A stretch of DNA of 64,000 bases from Galdieria partita (taxonomy: Eukaryota; Rhodophyta; Bangiophyceae; Galdieriales; Galdieriaceae). Location: assembly GCA_025991245.1 (NCBI GenBank), contig BQMJ01000040.1, forward strand, positions 153,448 to 217,447, given 5' to 3'. The position numbers and the translations under genes were made by a program. Under the pieces are notes generated by a model, which had not been told where the DNA came from, searched no databases, and saw only the letters and a program-made list of their open reading frames with translations. The first letter of the stretch is position 1. Each line of letters starts with the position of its first letter. Below are positions 45,561-58,816 of the stretch, piece by piece.

Positions 45561-46554
45561 TTGTTTCACAAAAATAAAACACAGGGTAGAATTTTATTCA
45601 GCAACATAAGGATTGATTCACATTCCTCACTACAGTCTTCTATGATAGCATTCTAGGATATGGGAAAAACTCCCTTCTTGTCAACTGTAATCAGCACTCT
45701 TTTGGAGTCATTTAACCCAACCACATGTATAGCTGGAATTGTTGAAAACGTTCGATTCACAAAACGTAACCGAGTGTTTACAATTCAAACAATTTGGACG
45801 CTCACCATCTTAAAACTCAACGTGTTCTGTTTGGGCTTGTGAGATCAAAGGACAACTCCTTGTCAACAACGAGTCAAATCCAGTTCTACCGAATCTCCAG
45901 TTACTTTCTCGTTACTTTCACTTGGTTAAGAAATCTGAATTATCGAGTACAACAGTGAGTCTGATTCAACTCAATGGGCTGACTTTTCACTGACAGTCTG
46001 TAAACGAATTCCAACGATACAACTCCCTAACACAAAAAGAATAGAGCTTCAACAGTCTTTTAACTCTCTATTCAAGGTTCTTTTGGAAATTTCTCTACAA
46101 GTATATAAGAAACGATATAGTTTGTACCTTTTAAAGGCACCCTTTCATACCACTTCTTTTCTAAGCTCTTCCAAACGTTCTTTCATTAGACTTGATTGGT
46201 TGAGAACAGGAGCTAAATAGTTGTTTTATGCAACCCGCTTCAAAGTGGATAAAGTCTGTTTATGAAAACTTTTTTGAGTACCAACGAGAAATATCTTAAG
46301 AATGTACTAGAGAGTTTTCTTCTTTTGAATGCTGTTTAAACCTGAGTTTGTTTTGGTCGTAACTTTATAGCCACTAGGTTCGAAACTTGTGGTTGATTAC
46401 TCGACATCAGAGTTCAAAAGAGACTTATCTGCAGAAAAATTGTCAAGGGAGAGGTTTATTACGATCGTACAAGGGAAATTGTTTGGAAAGAACTACCATA
46501 GCTTTGCACATTCTTCGTCCTTTAGATAAAAACAGTGTAAAAGAGGACACTTTT

Positions 46555-46576
46555 GTTGTTGTAGTAGTAGTAGTAA
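46555..46576. repeat. GTT/GTA trinucleotide microsatellite
   Basis: Two GTT units run into about five GTA units. Not in a gene. Confidence 0.85.
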
Positions 46577-47329
46577 TATCATCGGTACCTTCAACCTGAG
46601 CGAGTTGTATATACATACCTATGGAAAAGTTTATTTTACTAAGATTAGCCAAAACATGATTGAACCAAATTGAAGTTTTGGTTAATATCCAAAGTATTTT
46701 CAAAAGCAAAGCAGAGGACAAGGTATTATGTACGAAACCAAGCCTTGGTCACTACGATATGATGGACCAGTGTATATTGAATTGATAAAGTGCAGAGATC
46801 TTGATAAATATGTATTTAAAAAAAATTGTCTGGTAAAAGAATGAATGATTAGGATAAGGAAACAAGATTGTCCAAGAATATATCAAACTTCGAGAACATA
46901 TCCATGTTTAAAGCTGCTTTGGAAGATAGTTTGAAACCGAATTTGAAAACACAATTCATTGAGTTTGGTCAATTACACATGCTCTATCTTTTCATTTCAG
47001 TTGTTTTATCGATATTCATGATATGTATAGATTGTTTGCAAAGAAATGAACATGGTAAAAGAAAGATGACTCGTTCAAGTAGATACTACTCAAAAATTAT
47101 TAACTTGAATTATTCTGTTGATTGATAAATTTTATTCAAAAGATCAAGAATTCTAAAGAAAGTTGTTGATTTTTAGGACTTTGTATACTCAAAAGACAAT
47201 CAATCAACCGTTTCTTTTCATTCTACTTCACGTGTCAGTAGCACTCTTCTCCTCTTAAAACTCTTTCTGGTAAAAATTTGAAGCTTTGGCAGTATGTAAG
47301 AGAGTATGGAACAGAAAGAGAATAGTTTC

Positions 47330-47720
47330 ATTTTTATTCCTCGAATAGTGAAAAGTTGCAAAAAGTAACAATAAAAAAGGGCCGAGAAGTTGCACAATAG
47401 AGATAATCATACTATACAAGGAGAAGCCACCTAATTCAATTATTTTTAAAAAGTCAAAATTGAACAAGACAGTTATTTCATAAGAGTACATATTGAGAAG
47501 CCGACAAAGGGATTCTAAGTTGAACCCTGTTGAGAATAGATAAAAAGAGACTCAAAGTTTCAACCAAAACACAAAGTTCATTTTTGGGGAATTCAAGAAG
47601 ACTTCCAGTGTAATAGCCATCATTATCTTCATCATAGCCATTTTAGTGTCATCAACGGGAAATAATATAGTATATTTGGAGCTTGCAGAAATGATTCAAC
47701 TCGAATGAATTTTGCAATCG
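47330..47720. repeat. Isolated diverged copy of the subtelomeric satellite
   Basis: The stretch around 47520-47600 (GTTGAGAATAGATAAA ... CCAAAACACAAAGTTC) is clearly related to 56050-56110 and 60545-60600 inside the 4.5-kb units. It sits about 7 kb outside the main array and in the same orientation. Confidence 0.6.
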
Positions 47721-48189
47721 ACAATTGTAAAGGTTTTTCTATTTAAAATGGATTCGAAACATCCTTATAAATAAGAATTGGGTTTCGACTCAAATTCGTT
47801 CGATATAATTGCACGAACGGATGCAAATATAGTAGAATTGTGACCATAGACAGATGCGTTTTGAATCGAAATAACAATTCAAGCATAGAATAGAATCACA
47901 AAAGAAACTACGTATTTACTTAATTCATTTTGTTGGAGAGTAGCATTGTGATATGTAAAGATTCAAGATTCGAACAAAGTAAAATAATTCCACTTCAGTG
48001 GAATAATACTGCCTCAAAGCAAACGATAAATTCGACAATAATGCCTAAAACATTAAACGGTGCATTTCAACGTGAAACTCTTCGAGACCAAACTTTGCCA
48101 TCCAAGACCTGCTAGTATTGGTCGTAAACTTTCAGTGACTTGAAACTTGAGTTCCATGAAGCTTGAAAAGTATTGGTCTTTAGTCCAAG

Positions 48190-48520
48190 TTCATGTTGTA
48201 CGTACCTCAACTTGGATCCTTGTTGAAAACTGTCGCTCTTCATTTTCTGGTAACTTTATAGGCGTTTTTACTATGTAGAGTACTATAAAAAGAAAAGTCG
48301 GCACAAAAGCTACCAATTGTTTTTTAAGTTTGAACCCCTGCTCCCTATACAGTCTTGTAGTGTAACTTGGTTTTTCAAGTCCAAGTATACTACAAAAGTA
48401 ATGTCTTGTGAATTGTTGTTGTGAATCTTCTTTTGTGTCGCACTCATCAAGGTCTTTTATAGCACTCGAAGTACATTCTGAGTTGATTCTTGTCTTCTTC
48501 AAACAACCAGTTCCTTTATA
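48190..48520 (-). pseudogene. Decayed gene remnant, copy 1 of two
   Basis: A minus-strand frame (RINSECTSSAIKDLDE ... KPSYTTRLYREQGFKLK) with no start context and stops on both sides. A second remnant at 50240-50620 shares RINSEYTP..., KPSY..RL and QRFKLK in the same order but with shifted frames. The pair suggests a once coding duplicated locus. No family is recognised. Confidence 0.4.
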
Positions 48521-48949
48521 TGTGAGTTTATGACCATTTAAAGTCTCTTATCCAACTAAAGAGGAGACATAAGCGGATTGCTTTGATTGGAACAGGTGGA
48601 CTGATGATGGCAACTTTCAACCTTCCTTTGACCGACTTGAAGAAACCACGAAAGTTGCGATATATGAGCTAGTTGACAGAGAGTAAAATAAAGCTTTATG
48701 ACTGTTTGAGTTCTTTACCAGCTTCTATGTTTCCAAATTGTACAACAGATATATTTCTAAGTTTGAGTTTTTGGCGTTGCGTTTTAGAATAAATGTGGAT
48801 AATAGCCAACTTTGAAAGTTTTCGTGAGAGTGGGGTTTTGATACAACTATTGTAGATGCGTCTGTGTTTTTTATCAGAGAAACTCTGAGGGAACCAGATT
48901 CGAGAGTCAGTCCAGGTACTTGCTTCATAACGTGTTGAAGTATTCTGGG

Positions 48950-49440
48950 TATAGTTGAAGAGTTTATGACTGAGTTGCTTCTTTCTTGCCTCTTTTGCTT
49001 TTCTCTGTTGGGTTTACTAGTGTAGGCAATTCTTTGTCTTGGGAAGCTACGTTGACAATTTGGCTATCTTTCTTCAACTTTGGAGTGCTCTAGTGTTTGC
49101 AGAATTTTCCGTGTTTTATTGTTGAATTTTGTGAAACATAGACTGTTTGAAACTTTGCGGTGTTTTAGATGCATAGGAGGAAGTGGCTCGATGGTCTTTG
49201 TTTTTGACTATTGTTGTGAAGGGACAAACAAGGCAAGGTTTTTGCAATGATACTTATTATATGAGTCATGACGCTATGCTATTATGGACAGTTTTCATAT
49301 GTAGAACTCACAAAATAGAAAGAGTCAACAACTGATTCTTTATTTTCGCAATACAATTATACAAAATAGAATATGCGACACTTGGTCTATATATTCAAGC
49401 TGATTGAGAAACTTGACTGGTAGGCAAAATACAAATTATA
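48950..49440. repeat. Diverged flank repeat, copy 3
   Basis: 49255-49350 (AGAAAGAGTCAACAACTGAT and the following AT-rich stretch) matches 41590-41720. No gene of the RHS-like type is left beside it. Confidence 0.5.
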
Positions 49441-50132
49441 TACATGTGTCACTTCCAATGTTTACGTGAATCACGTTTTGTTGATAATTGAAACACTCGA
49501 CCAGATTGTATAAACTCAAATCTGCAAAAGTCTAAAAAGTCCTTGTTACTGGTAACACAAAATTCACAGTCCTCCAAGTTGCAAACAGTTCAGCTAGACA
49601 TTGATCAGTTCAAGTGTTCACTCTACTTGACGAAATTTCTCCATGACAACTTGGCGACTGCACACCCAATCGTTCCAAGTTGTGGGAAACACACTCTTCT
49701 TCTTGAAAGTGGTGGATTATACTTTCTTGAAATGATTCCTATCGACTAGAGCTCAATGTTCTCCAAATCAACTTGAAGCAAGTAATGCTCCAAGGTAAAT
49801 AACAAAGGTGAGTTTATCTCACTATACAATGGCGGGCTTTACTCTCGGGGGTATGTCAACGATCATTCTAACACAACGGTTCACTTCAAATAGTACAACG
49901 TTAGAGAATCAATAGTATTCTAGGTAAACCTTTGAGTGGAAGGTTCCCTTGGAAAGTGCTCACTAGGTACATATGAAACTATATGGCGTGTGCACTTTTG
50001 ACGGTACTCAAAGAGCTCTTCAACATAACTATTCCCAATCTTCCTTTTGTGATTGTTTTGCTCAACTGTGGCTGTAGTTGCTTTGTTACCACCTGTTTTG
50101 AAGTGGATAAAATTGTTCCTTTTTATGAAAAT

Positions 50133-50620
50133 TCAAGTAGAGTTGAATTTAGAGAAGAACTTTTTAGTACGACCAAACTTTGAGGTTTTATGATTTCGCA
50201 CTTTTTGAAATACCGACCAAGGCGCGGTTTGGTTTTCGTTTCCTGTCAACAACTTGGCTTGAACCTCAAAGTCGCTTCCAAGTTTTTGTCGAATGCAACG
50301 TAGGTTCTGTTCGAGAATTTGTTGATCTTTAGACTCTGGTATGTTTGAAGACATTGACCCTGCGGAGTAGTGCGGAACCAGTGGGCACAAAGGCTCCAAA
50401 TAGTCTTTGAGTTTGAATCTTTGTCCCATTCTAGTCTTCCAATGTAACTTGGTTTTTCCATTTGAATTGTACTACTAATTGTTGTCCTGTGAACAACAGA
50501 TGAGGACTCTCCCTTGTGGAACAATTACCAAGATCGTTTGTAACAATAGGAGTATATTCTGAGTTGATTCTCTTTGGTTCTTCACAAAAACGATTCTTCT
50601 CATTGTCAGTTTTTGTCTAT
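50133..50620 (-). pseudogene. Decayed gene remnant, copy 2 of two
   Basis: Overlapping minus-strand frames (GQRFKLKDYLEPLCPLVPHY; KPSYIGRLEWDKD; upstream RINSEYTPIVTNDLG) align with the remnant at 48190-48520 only if frames are switched, which shows frameshift decay. Function unknown. Confidence 0.4.
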
Positions 50621-50799
50621 TCAGAATCTATTGTCCAAGTGGAGAGAGGAGATTGGCTAGTGGCAACTGAACTGTTCAGTTCAACTGTGAGTTGCTGTTT
50701 CGAAAACAGACGTGAGCAGAGTTTGTACACCCACTTTGAAGCATCTTTACGTCGTTGTTTGCTAATCTTACTTGATGAGGTCACTTGAAGGATGCAAAT

Positions 50800-53700
50800 T
50801 CGAAACAAAACTTGGAAGAAAAAGAGCGTCTGATGGGAAGAATTTTCACAAAAGAGAGGCTTCGCAACTCGTCGGCATAGTGTATGTTTGGAATGGCTAC
50901 CTTAGTCTTTTGTGCTCAAGTCTATAAATACTTAGCAGTTGACAGTTTGTGAGACACAGTTTTGGAAAGGATACTGTTTGAATAGTATTACTGTTGGCAC
51001 TTAAATAGCCCCGTCTCTCTATTGGAAAATCACAACCAGTTATACAACGTACAATTCTATAAAAAGGCTGACAAATATAAAGTATACCAACTGACAACTA
51101 TCCACTAATTTATAAATACATTGCTCATTTTAGACACAGCGATTCTTTCAGCATATTAAATTACTTGATTGAGCAACATTCCTAGATATGCGCAAGATAT
51201 TCCAGGATCTTCCTACGTTACAAAGCAAAATTGAGCAAGACATGAATATTTGTATTCTTGATACCCTGCTTACTTGAACGATCGATCTTCATACTGGTGG
51301 GTACGGTTGGTAAAATTTTATTAACGTAGAAATCTAGCGTCCGTGAATGAATACACGCTTAATTTCGTGACTAGTTGTGTATACAAGAAGAACTCTCTCC
51401 AACATTTGGATTGTCGTAATGATAAAAATGTCAGAAAGGCAAGGAATTTTTTCTATTCAATTGATAATAAAAATGTACACTACACGTAATTCCATTTATA
51501 GACAAATTACCTTGTCATTTATATACAAACGAGAAAGACTTTTAGCCAAGTAAGAAAGACAAACCCCAACTGAATACACAGTACAAAAAAGGACCATTAT
51601 AGAAGGAAAATACAATTGATAATATCTAAGAAATCGAATCTTGGCAATTTGCATATGCTTTAACCCAATTCAGGAGAGGCGAGACTCAACGTTTAGCCAC
51701 TTTGACTCACAAAGGTGTAAACAGAGAGACTTCAGAGAATCAACGCAAATTCTTAAAAAAAGGCAAAGACTAGAATTGACACTTCAAGTTTTACCAATCA
51801 GCCAATCAGAATTATTCATAATTGGACAGAGCAGGGGCCAATGCAGTAGAGCTATCACCCAACGCCAAAAAAAGAAAGTTCTAGTATCGCTTCGTAAGAA
51901 AAACTTTATTATGAAGAACAACTATACAAAAATGCTTCTAAGACCAGAGTTTAAAAGAAAGTTTCAAACAACCCAATATCAATCAAAACGATAGATAGAG
52001 ATGCAAGACAATTGACATGAGCAGCTTTATTTATCACAGAAACTTATTGACGACACCATGTACTTGTGAGTTTCCCATAGAATATTCAATTGAAAAGAGA
52101 AAAAAAACCAAAAATTTTTGGTAACAACAAAATCAGTTCAAAAACAAGCTGCTCAGTAGTAACAAGGACAGACACAGTTAAATTGCTAAATTACAGGGTA
52201 TCTAAGAGAAGAAAAAGTTTACGAAATTTTATTTAACCCAGTGGCGAATTAAAACAACAAGGAAAACATATGAAAAAGGACCATACCAAAAAATTGGGAA
52301 TAAAATACATTAAAACTATAAAGTTGTCTATAATGCACAATGCCGAAATCATTTCCAATTACACTATGATGTGAAAGAGGAAAAAGATTAACATAAAAAA
52401 CACCTAAAGTAGTACCTAGGAAAAAACTACACATTCAAAAACCATACACACTCCACAAGAAGAAATGCAATTTTACAAAGAAACCTCTGTTCTTTACAAG
52501 AGACTAAATTAGAAAGTGATATCTGTGAAAACAATATTAGCCAATAATATATAGAATCTTAGTAGATTGTGTTGCAAATGAAAAACTTGTTGGATAGTAG
52601 ATTTTACTAGGCTGCATTAGAATCCAAGCTGGGTCGTTGGGAAATCCAGGAAGAAGTTATTTGAGTTCACATGAGGGTTCATTTATTCATTTCCCCTCAC
52701 TTTCCTCTATTACCTTTTGGCTGTCATGGGCTGGGTTTTGTTCTACGTAGCCAATTCTCGACAAAATTGAAAAATTTTTCGAAATTCTTTTAAAGCAGAT
52801 ATTTGTGGAAAAAAAGTTGTAGAAAATGGTTTGTATATACTAATTTGTGTCTTCTTGTTTCATATGAACTTTTTTTCACTATTAGCCAAGAATAAGCTCC
52901 AACTGTCTAAAAAATGGATAGAGTGCTATTTATTTGTAAACATAAAAATAAGTAGTGATCAAAATCAACAGAAATGGAGGAGTGAAAGAATCGAACTTAC
53001 CAAGCTCTTCTTTCATACTCCATTGTCCTCTGGAAAAGTTGAGGAAAGACCAACGATTGATTCAACATCTCTATGGTGCATTTTTGCATACATGACATAG
53101 TTTGAAATTCTTGAGCCTGTTTGCAAGTACACTAGAATATTTACAAGTAGAGCTTCTCCTGCAACTTCGCAAGTGTCACAGTATTTCAAGTTGAGCCGTT
53201 AACAAAGACTGCTAGTCTCAAACTTGATCTTGTTTCCTATTAAAACGCAGAAATGAATATGTACCTCAGTAGAAGGCATTCATTTAATTTCTATTCTCCA
53301 AGTACCGATTTAAACGCTAGGTAAGTATGAAAAGCAAAACGCATTGAAATTTCTCATGGTAATAATGGAAGAAATAGAATTTCGATTGGAGGACTTCCCA
53401 AACAAAGAGTTTCAAATAGAAAATTCTAGAGAAAAGAGCTAGGAAGAAACCAAAATATTATGCAATGCACACTAAAAGACTAAAAAAGTACTTAAAGATA
53501 AGAAAGCAAGGAAGAAGAAACTGATTGTAGAGAAAAAGAATGAAAGTACCACATGACCGATAAGAAAGAATGCTACTCAGTGATACTTTCTTCTAATAGC
53601 TACCACTCAAAGTTATAGATTATCTAGACATAAAGCAAATAGAAAGAGGAAGAATAGTAGACATGATGGAATAACTACGTCGTCATTGTTTATTGTTTAT

Positions 53701-54310
53701 TTCAGTTGAAGGCTTTTTTATAGCATATGTATGATATAGCTTACTTTTGGTTTTATGTGTATACCACCGTCAAAGTAGCATTATAGTATACAAAGATACT
53801 CACAGAATGAAATAAGGAGTATACAATGATTATAAGAAAATAAAACCCTGTTTTGCCAAATTGCTAAGTGATAGGTAGGACAACATAAGGAAAAAAATAG
53901 GGCAAAACAAGGTTGTACTCTTCAAAGCACTGTCAGCGAATCGAGAAAGACTCTGATACAGTAGATGGTAAATAGTCCTGTTGCAAAAAACGGAAACCGG
54001 AGCCAATTTAGTTTTGCAAGATTTCAAGTAAATAATGAACTATGTTAGCTCCAAACAAATGAGAACGTTTCCCCAAAACAAGTACTAGAGAAAATTTATG
54101 ATCAGTCAAAAGCAGTACAAGTGCACGAGTATGTTAGGGGATGAAGATTTCATAGGCGAAGATGAATTGACACAAATAGATCAACAAGCAAAACAAAACT
54201 TAAACACTACCCAATAAGAAAGCAACAAGGTAAGTCAAAATATTTGAATTATTAAATAATTCTTTGCTTTATAACATTGGTTTCACGAGAACATAATTCA
54301 TTGAAGGAAA
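50800..54310. other. Gene-free, AT-rich subtelomeric DNA
   Basis: No credible coding frame. From about 51.4 kb the plus strand becomes conspicuously A-rich relative to T, a property shared with the satellite units that follow. Parts (for example 53690-54030) look like very diverged satellite sequence, but I could not align them confidently by eye. Confidence 0.5.
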
Positions 54311-57300
54311 GCACATGACGTATGTCATAGGACACTAGACAATTCTTTTTTTCTTAGACCGTTGTAACGTTTCTTTCTTTCGTACACTTATAGACTTATA
54401 AATGAACGATACAGATAGCGATTTTGAAAATAACCCATAGAGAAGAGAAAGACAGCAAGAGAAATAGAATCTCTAGAAAGTTGAAGAATTCTCAAATACT
54501 ACTTGTCTTTATTGAATAAGCATATCTTTAATTGTTTTCTTCAACGAACATTGATCGATAATGCAAAAGATAGTAAGAAGAAGTGTCCAAAATGCATGTT
54601 CAACGAAAAACCTACCTTATTCTCAGTCGGAAACAATTCAGTGCTTTTGTCAAATTGAAATACTTAAAAGAAATTTTATATATTTAAGAAGGAAAGAAAC
54701 AAAAACAACAGGATGATTCCAAAGAACAAGAATCAAAATACAACAAACTCATGGAGGAAAGGTGCTCTTGAGAGACATGTTTCCCTACAAGCTGTTATTC
54801 AAAGCATAGTCAAACTGACATAATCCAAGTTGCTACAGACCAACATTGAATTTTTGTGGCTAGATTGCTAACTATTTCATTCATTTGAGACTTCTTTATG
54901 GCAAAAATGTAGCTTGCTTTATCTTTCTTATATGTATCAACACTGCCATTCGAGTATAACATAATGCGAGAACATAAAATGGAACAGGTGTAACCAGTTA
55001 CCATAAGAAAGCAAAAATAGTTTTTACAAAAAAAGGTGTCTGATAAAAGATACCACATAGTAACAACCAACAGTTGCAAGATTCTACTTTTCGAAAAACT
55101 GTCGCTTTTCAATATCAAAAACTACTTTAGTGAAACAAGCCATGCAATACGTTAGGTGTAAATTACCAGATTCCGCAAAATATCAAATTCATAACCAAAT
55201 TGCTCAGCTACCCCAAAGAATCAAAAGCTTCAATGAAAGTGAAACAAATGGAATTATTGAATATCGCTTACATGCAATACAAATACAACTGTGGGGTGAT
55301 TCCCAAAAGATTTCAAAGGAAGAATTACTTTGTCACTCGAGATAAATTAGCAAGATCACAAAAATCTTCAAGAATGTTGACACAATTTCACAGGTATTTA
55401 ACCGAATCTAAACCACTTAATTTTGTACTCTATTAGATTCTTTTACGACGATCTAGTGAATTGAGAAAACCCCGTGGTTTTTTAGAAAAAAAAAAATGGA
55501 AAGTCGTGTCTTTTCAAATAAAAAAGTTTAACTGTTTTTCTAAAATGATCTACGGTTCATTAGAAGAGCGATAAAGGTATCGTCTCGAATAGAGTCTATA
55601 GAAAACGAAAGAATTTAGGGAGGTTGGCCCAAGTGAAAAAATTGAATTTCAATACATTATTTGTCCTTTATGGCATCAATACTCCTAGTTGTTCAAAGGG
55701 GCAAACAGTAGGTGATAATGCGAAATATAGTAAAAAGAAAAGTAGAACAAATCTGCATATAAAAAAATCAATGTATTCTCACCTCGAACATTTTAGTACA
55801 TAGGTGAAATAGAACCTAAAAAAGCTTCATTACACATTCAAGGGTTATAAGACATAAAACACAAAAGGAAAACAGACAGTAGTACTAGAAGAAAAAGGAT
55901 AAAGAAAGTCAACGTTTTGAAATGTGAACAAAGAGCCTAAACGACGATTGAATCTCCTAATTCAGTCATTCTTATAAAATAGCAATTGAGCAAGAATCCA
56001 GGGCATACGAATACACAAATGAAGAGCCAATAAAGTGATTCAGAATTTGACATTGTTGAGAATAGATAAATGGCCGCTCGAAAAGTTTACCAAAACACGA
56101 AGTTTTGCTTTCGAGAATCCAAGAATAGCATAAGCATTGTTTACTTTTTGCTAAATGTGTATAGCGACACAATATTTCAAGTAAGGCTACTCAAAGAATA
56201 AAGCAAGCAGTGTCTCAAGACCGTCAAAAAGCAGAAACGACTTACGAAATGGTTAAATTTTCAATAGCATTGCATTGTAGAATACAATAAAGTGACCAAA
56301 TAACAAAACTCAGAATTTTGCTATATAGGACAGATTTCTAAAGACGATTCTAATAAGGTAAGATTCAACCATGAAGGTCTTAGTGGAACGATCGAAACAA
56401 AAGTTTCAAACTATACAAATTGAAAGCTTATCATTACATATGCGCTAAAGACAGCAACGGCCTTACAAAGGAAAATCAATAAAGAAATATCATTATCGCT
56501 ACCATGTAGTACCTATATGAAAAGAAAAATTCAACGAAAAAGCTACTATGTCACCAAGGCATAAAAATTTAAAAAAATTCCAAAACTTGTGACAACAGTT
56601 AAAAAAAAAGATTTCAGCATTTCATTTTCAGTTCTATTGCATTCGCATTATGAGACGGTATTGAAGAGAAGTTTTTGCAATATATCAATGGGGAATAGGC
56701 AACTTTTGCATTACCAGTTTAGGACTTTCTTTATACGGTTTACTAAAGGAACAATACCAAAACGAATTTTAGAAAAAAGCCATAGAAAAAACCTTTAGAG
56801 AAATAAAAACTTGAGAATATATCGAGAAATTTTTAAGTACCACTTGTTCTTTACATCATCGGTACCATGAATCTGTCCTCATCAGGCAAATATTTCTCAA
56901 CTGTGTGAAACGAAGTAAAAAAGTTACAGCAATCTGCTCACAGAGGAAAAAAATACAGTACCTTTGATGGAAGAGAATTTAGTAACTATATCACATAGAA
57001 ATACAGGAGAAAAAGAAACTTGTTTTTCTCATTGGAAGAAAAGTAGTAAAACGGAAAGACAATCCATGAAAACAGCAATGAAGACAGCACAAAACAAGGA
57101 AAAGAAAATGTTACATAGTGGCAGATTGTTCAAATTTTGCGACGACTTGTTCGCGTACATTTCTTGCATTTTAGACTAACGTCACTGGAAGGGTACCATT
57201 TAAACGAACCACCTAGAATCTCAAAACGAGACAAAAGTAGCAGAAAATTTTGCATTCATAATAAAATTTGAACTAAAGAAGGAATGTAAAAAACTAACTC

Positions 57301-57543
57301 CAGTTTTCAATCCAAAAAAAGTTTAAACAAGATGTAGCTGACAGGAAACAAAACTTGGTCAGTAGCACAGCAAGCATAAAAAATAAAACATTACGTAACT
57401 ACTCTTTGGCAAAAGAACATAAATAAGAAACCGGACATAAGCAATTCACTCTGTCCACTAAAACTTTGAGACTACTAGAGCTCAGTGAATTGAAAAACTA
57501 GGTATGTCAAGGACGAAAGCAACAAGCATTTTTTCGTCATTTT

Positions 57544-57554
57544 GGTTTTATTAG
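57544..57554 (+). repeat. Interstitial telomere-like remnant 1
   Basis: GGTTTTATTAG follows the box GCATTTTTTCGTCATTTT. It marks the start of a ~0.6-kb sub-repeat in unit A. Confidence 0.5.
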
Positions 57555-58166
57555 CCTCCATTCGGGTAGAATTTCAAGTTAAATATGCATATTTACCTAA
57601 AAGTTCAAATACTATTGGAAGATATTAACAGAGTGATTCAAGGTAAATTCATCCAATATAAGAAAGCAAAAGGATACTTCACCAATTAGATTCGGCATAA
57701 ATAAAACACGAAGCAAAATATCATAATATGAAAAAAAACAATTAATTTGCAATGAGTCAATCAAGAACAAAGGTAATGATGGTAACAATAACAAAAAAGC
57801 AACCATTCAAGAAAAATGCTCACAATTTCTAAACAGCTCAAAATTTCGAATTATTGCAAAGCAATAGAGAAACTCCTTAACTAGAAAGAGCTTTGAATTA
57901 AAAATAGTATCCTAATATTTTACCTAAACACCCGTAGCAAACAACAAATACAAACATACGCAGAAATAGCTCACGTGGCAAGTCATTTGATCTCTGGCAA
58001 AACAAGCAGTACAGTTTGAGAATCAATTATTTTTACGGAACTAAAACCAAAAGTAAAGGTCTTGATAGAACCAATTCGTTTTTTTCTCCAATGAATTGAG
58101 ATTTCCAAAAACCTAATAAATCATCAAATGCGAATGACCTGGAACAGGACAATAGGAATTTCTTTT

Positions 58167-58179
58167 CAGGGTTTATTAA
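58167..58179 (+). repeat. Interstitial telomere-like remnant 2
   Basis: CAGGGTTTATTAA follows GAATTTCTTTT, about 620 bp after remnant 1. It is the same position in the next sub-repeat. Confidence 0.65.
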
Positions 58180-58784
58180 TTTTTTTTAAATTTTATTACT
58201 GCTTCTAACAAAAGACACATACTATAGAAAGAAATTAACAGGATAAAAAAAGGAACATTCATCCAACAGAATAAAGCAAAAGGACCCTTCACCCAATGAA
58301 TAAGGCTTCACAAGAATAAGTAAAAAATAACAAAAAAAAGCTTTAATAAATGGCTCTGCAACAGAATCAATAAAAAACGAGTGTTTCAAGGCAACAATCA
58401 CCCCAAAATAATTTTCAATCAAACAAACCACTTCAAATTTTAAACAGAACACAACACGACATGAAGATGCCTAAAAACAAATGAAGGACAATCATAAGTT
58501 AAAAGCAAAATCAAAACTTTTTCCTATCGTTTCCAAGTATTCATGCAATATATCTCAAATACAAATATAATGGAAAAATAACCCACAAGAACAGTCTCCA
58601 AAACGCCACCAAACACTCAGTAAAATTTGCGACTAGTTATACTAGACTAAAGGAAAAAGAAGAGGCTTGATAGAATCAAGAAACTTTCGTTTAAAATGCA
58701 ATTAAGAGAAAAAATGCAGTAAATTGTAAAACATGCATAGGCTGACAGAAGGGAGTGGGCATTTTTTCCTTTTTTAAGGTTTCA

Positions 58785-58816
58785 GGTTTACTATTGGCTA
58801 GGGTCTATCGAGGTTT
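58785..58816 (+). repeat. Interstitial telomere-like remnant 3 (unit A / unit B junction)
   Basis: A degenerate tract with GGTTTACTATTGG, CTAGGGTCTATC and GAGGTTT spacing, about 610 bp after remnant 2, exactly where unit A gives way to unit B. It follows the box GCATTTTTTCCTTTTTT. Confidence 0.7.

Larger units (their letters stand above)
44458..47329. other. Gene-free stretch with diverged duplications
   Basis: No open frame with coding character. It includes the flank repeat copy 2 and a trinucleotide run. The segment at 46205-46290 (TTCAAAGTGGATAAAGTCTG) is similar to 50065-50130 (TTGAAGTGGATAAAATTGTT), another old duplication. Confidence 0.5.
54315..58815. repeat. Subtelomeric satellite, 4.5-kb unit A
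   Basis: Aligns throughout with unit B at an offset of about 4.48-4.51 kb. Matching landmarks (A/B): 54316/58816 (GACGTATSTCA), 54811/59289 (CAAACTGACATAA), 55620/60111 (GAGGTYGGCC), 57173/61679 (AGACTAACGTCACC). Similarity is high but with many substitutions and small indels. Internal related blocks recur near 54510, 55660, 56845 and 58985, and the last third consists of two ~0.6-kb sub-repeats, each ending in telomere-like bases. No open frame is shared between the units, so it is not coding. Confidence 0.85.

Noticed and set aside
51641-51994. 117-codon plus-strand frame rich in Arg and Gln
   Set aside because: Lies in A-rich repeat-like DNA where long frames arise from composition; no family pattern and no splice partners.
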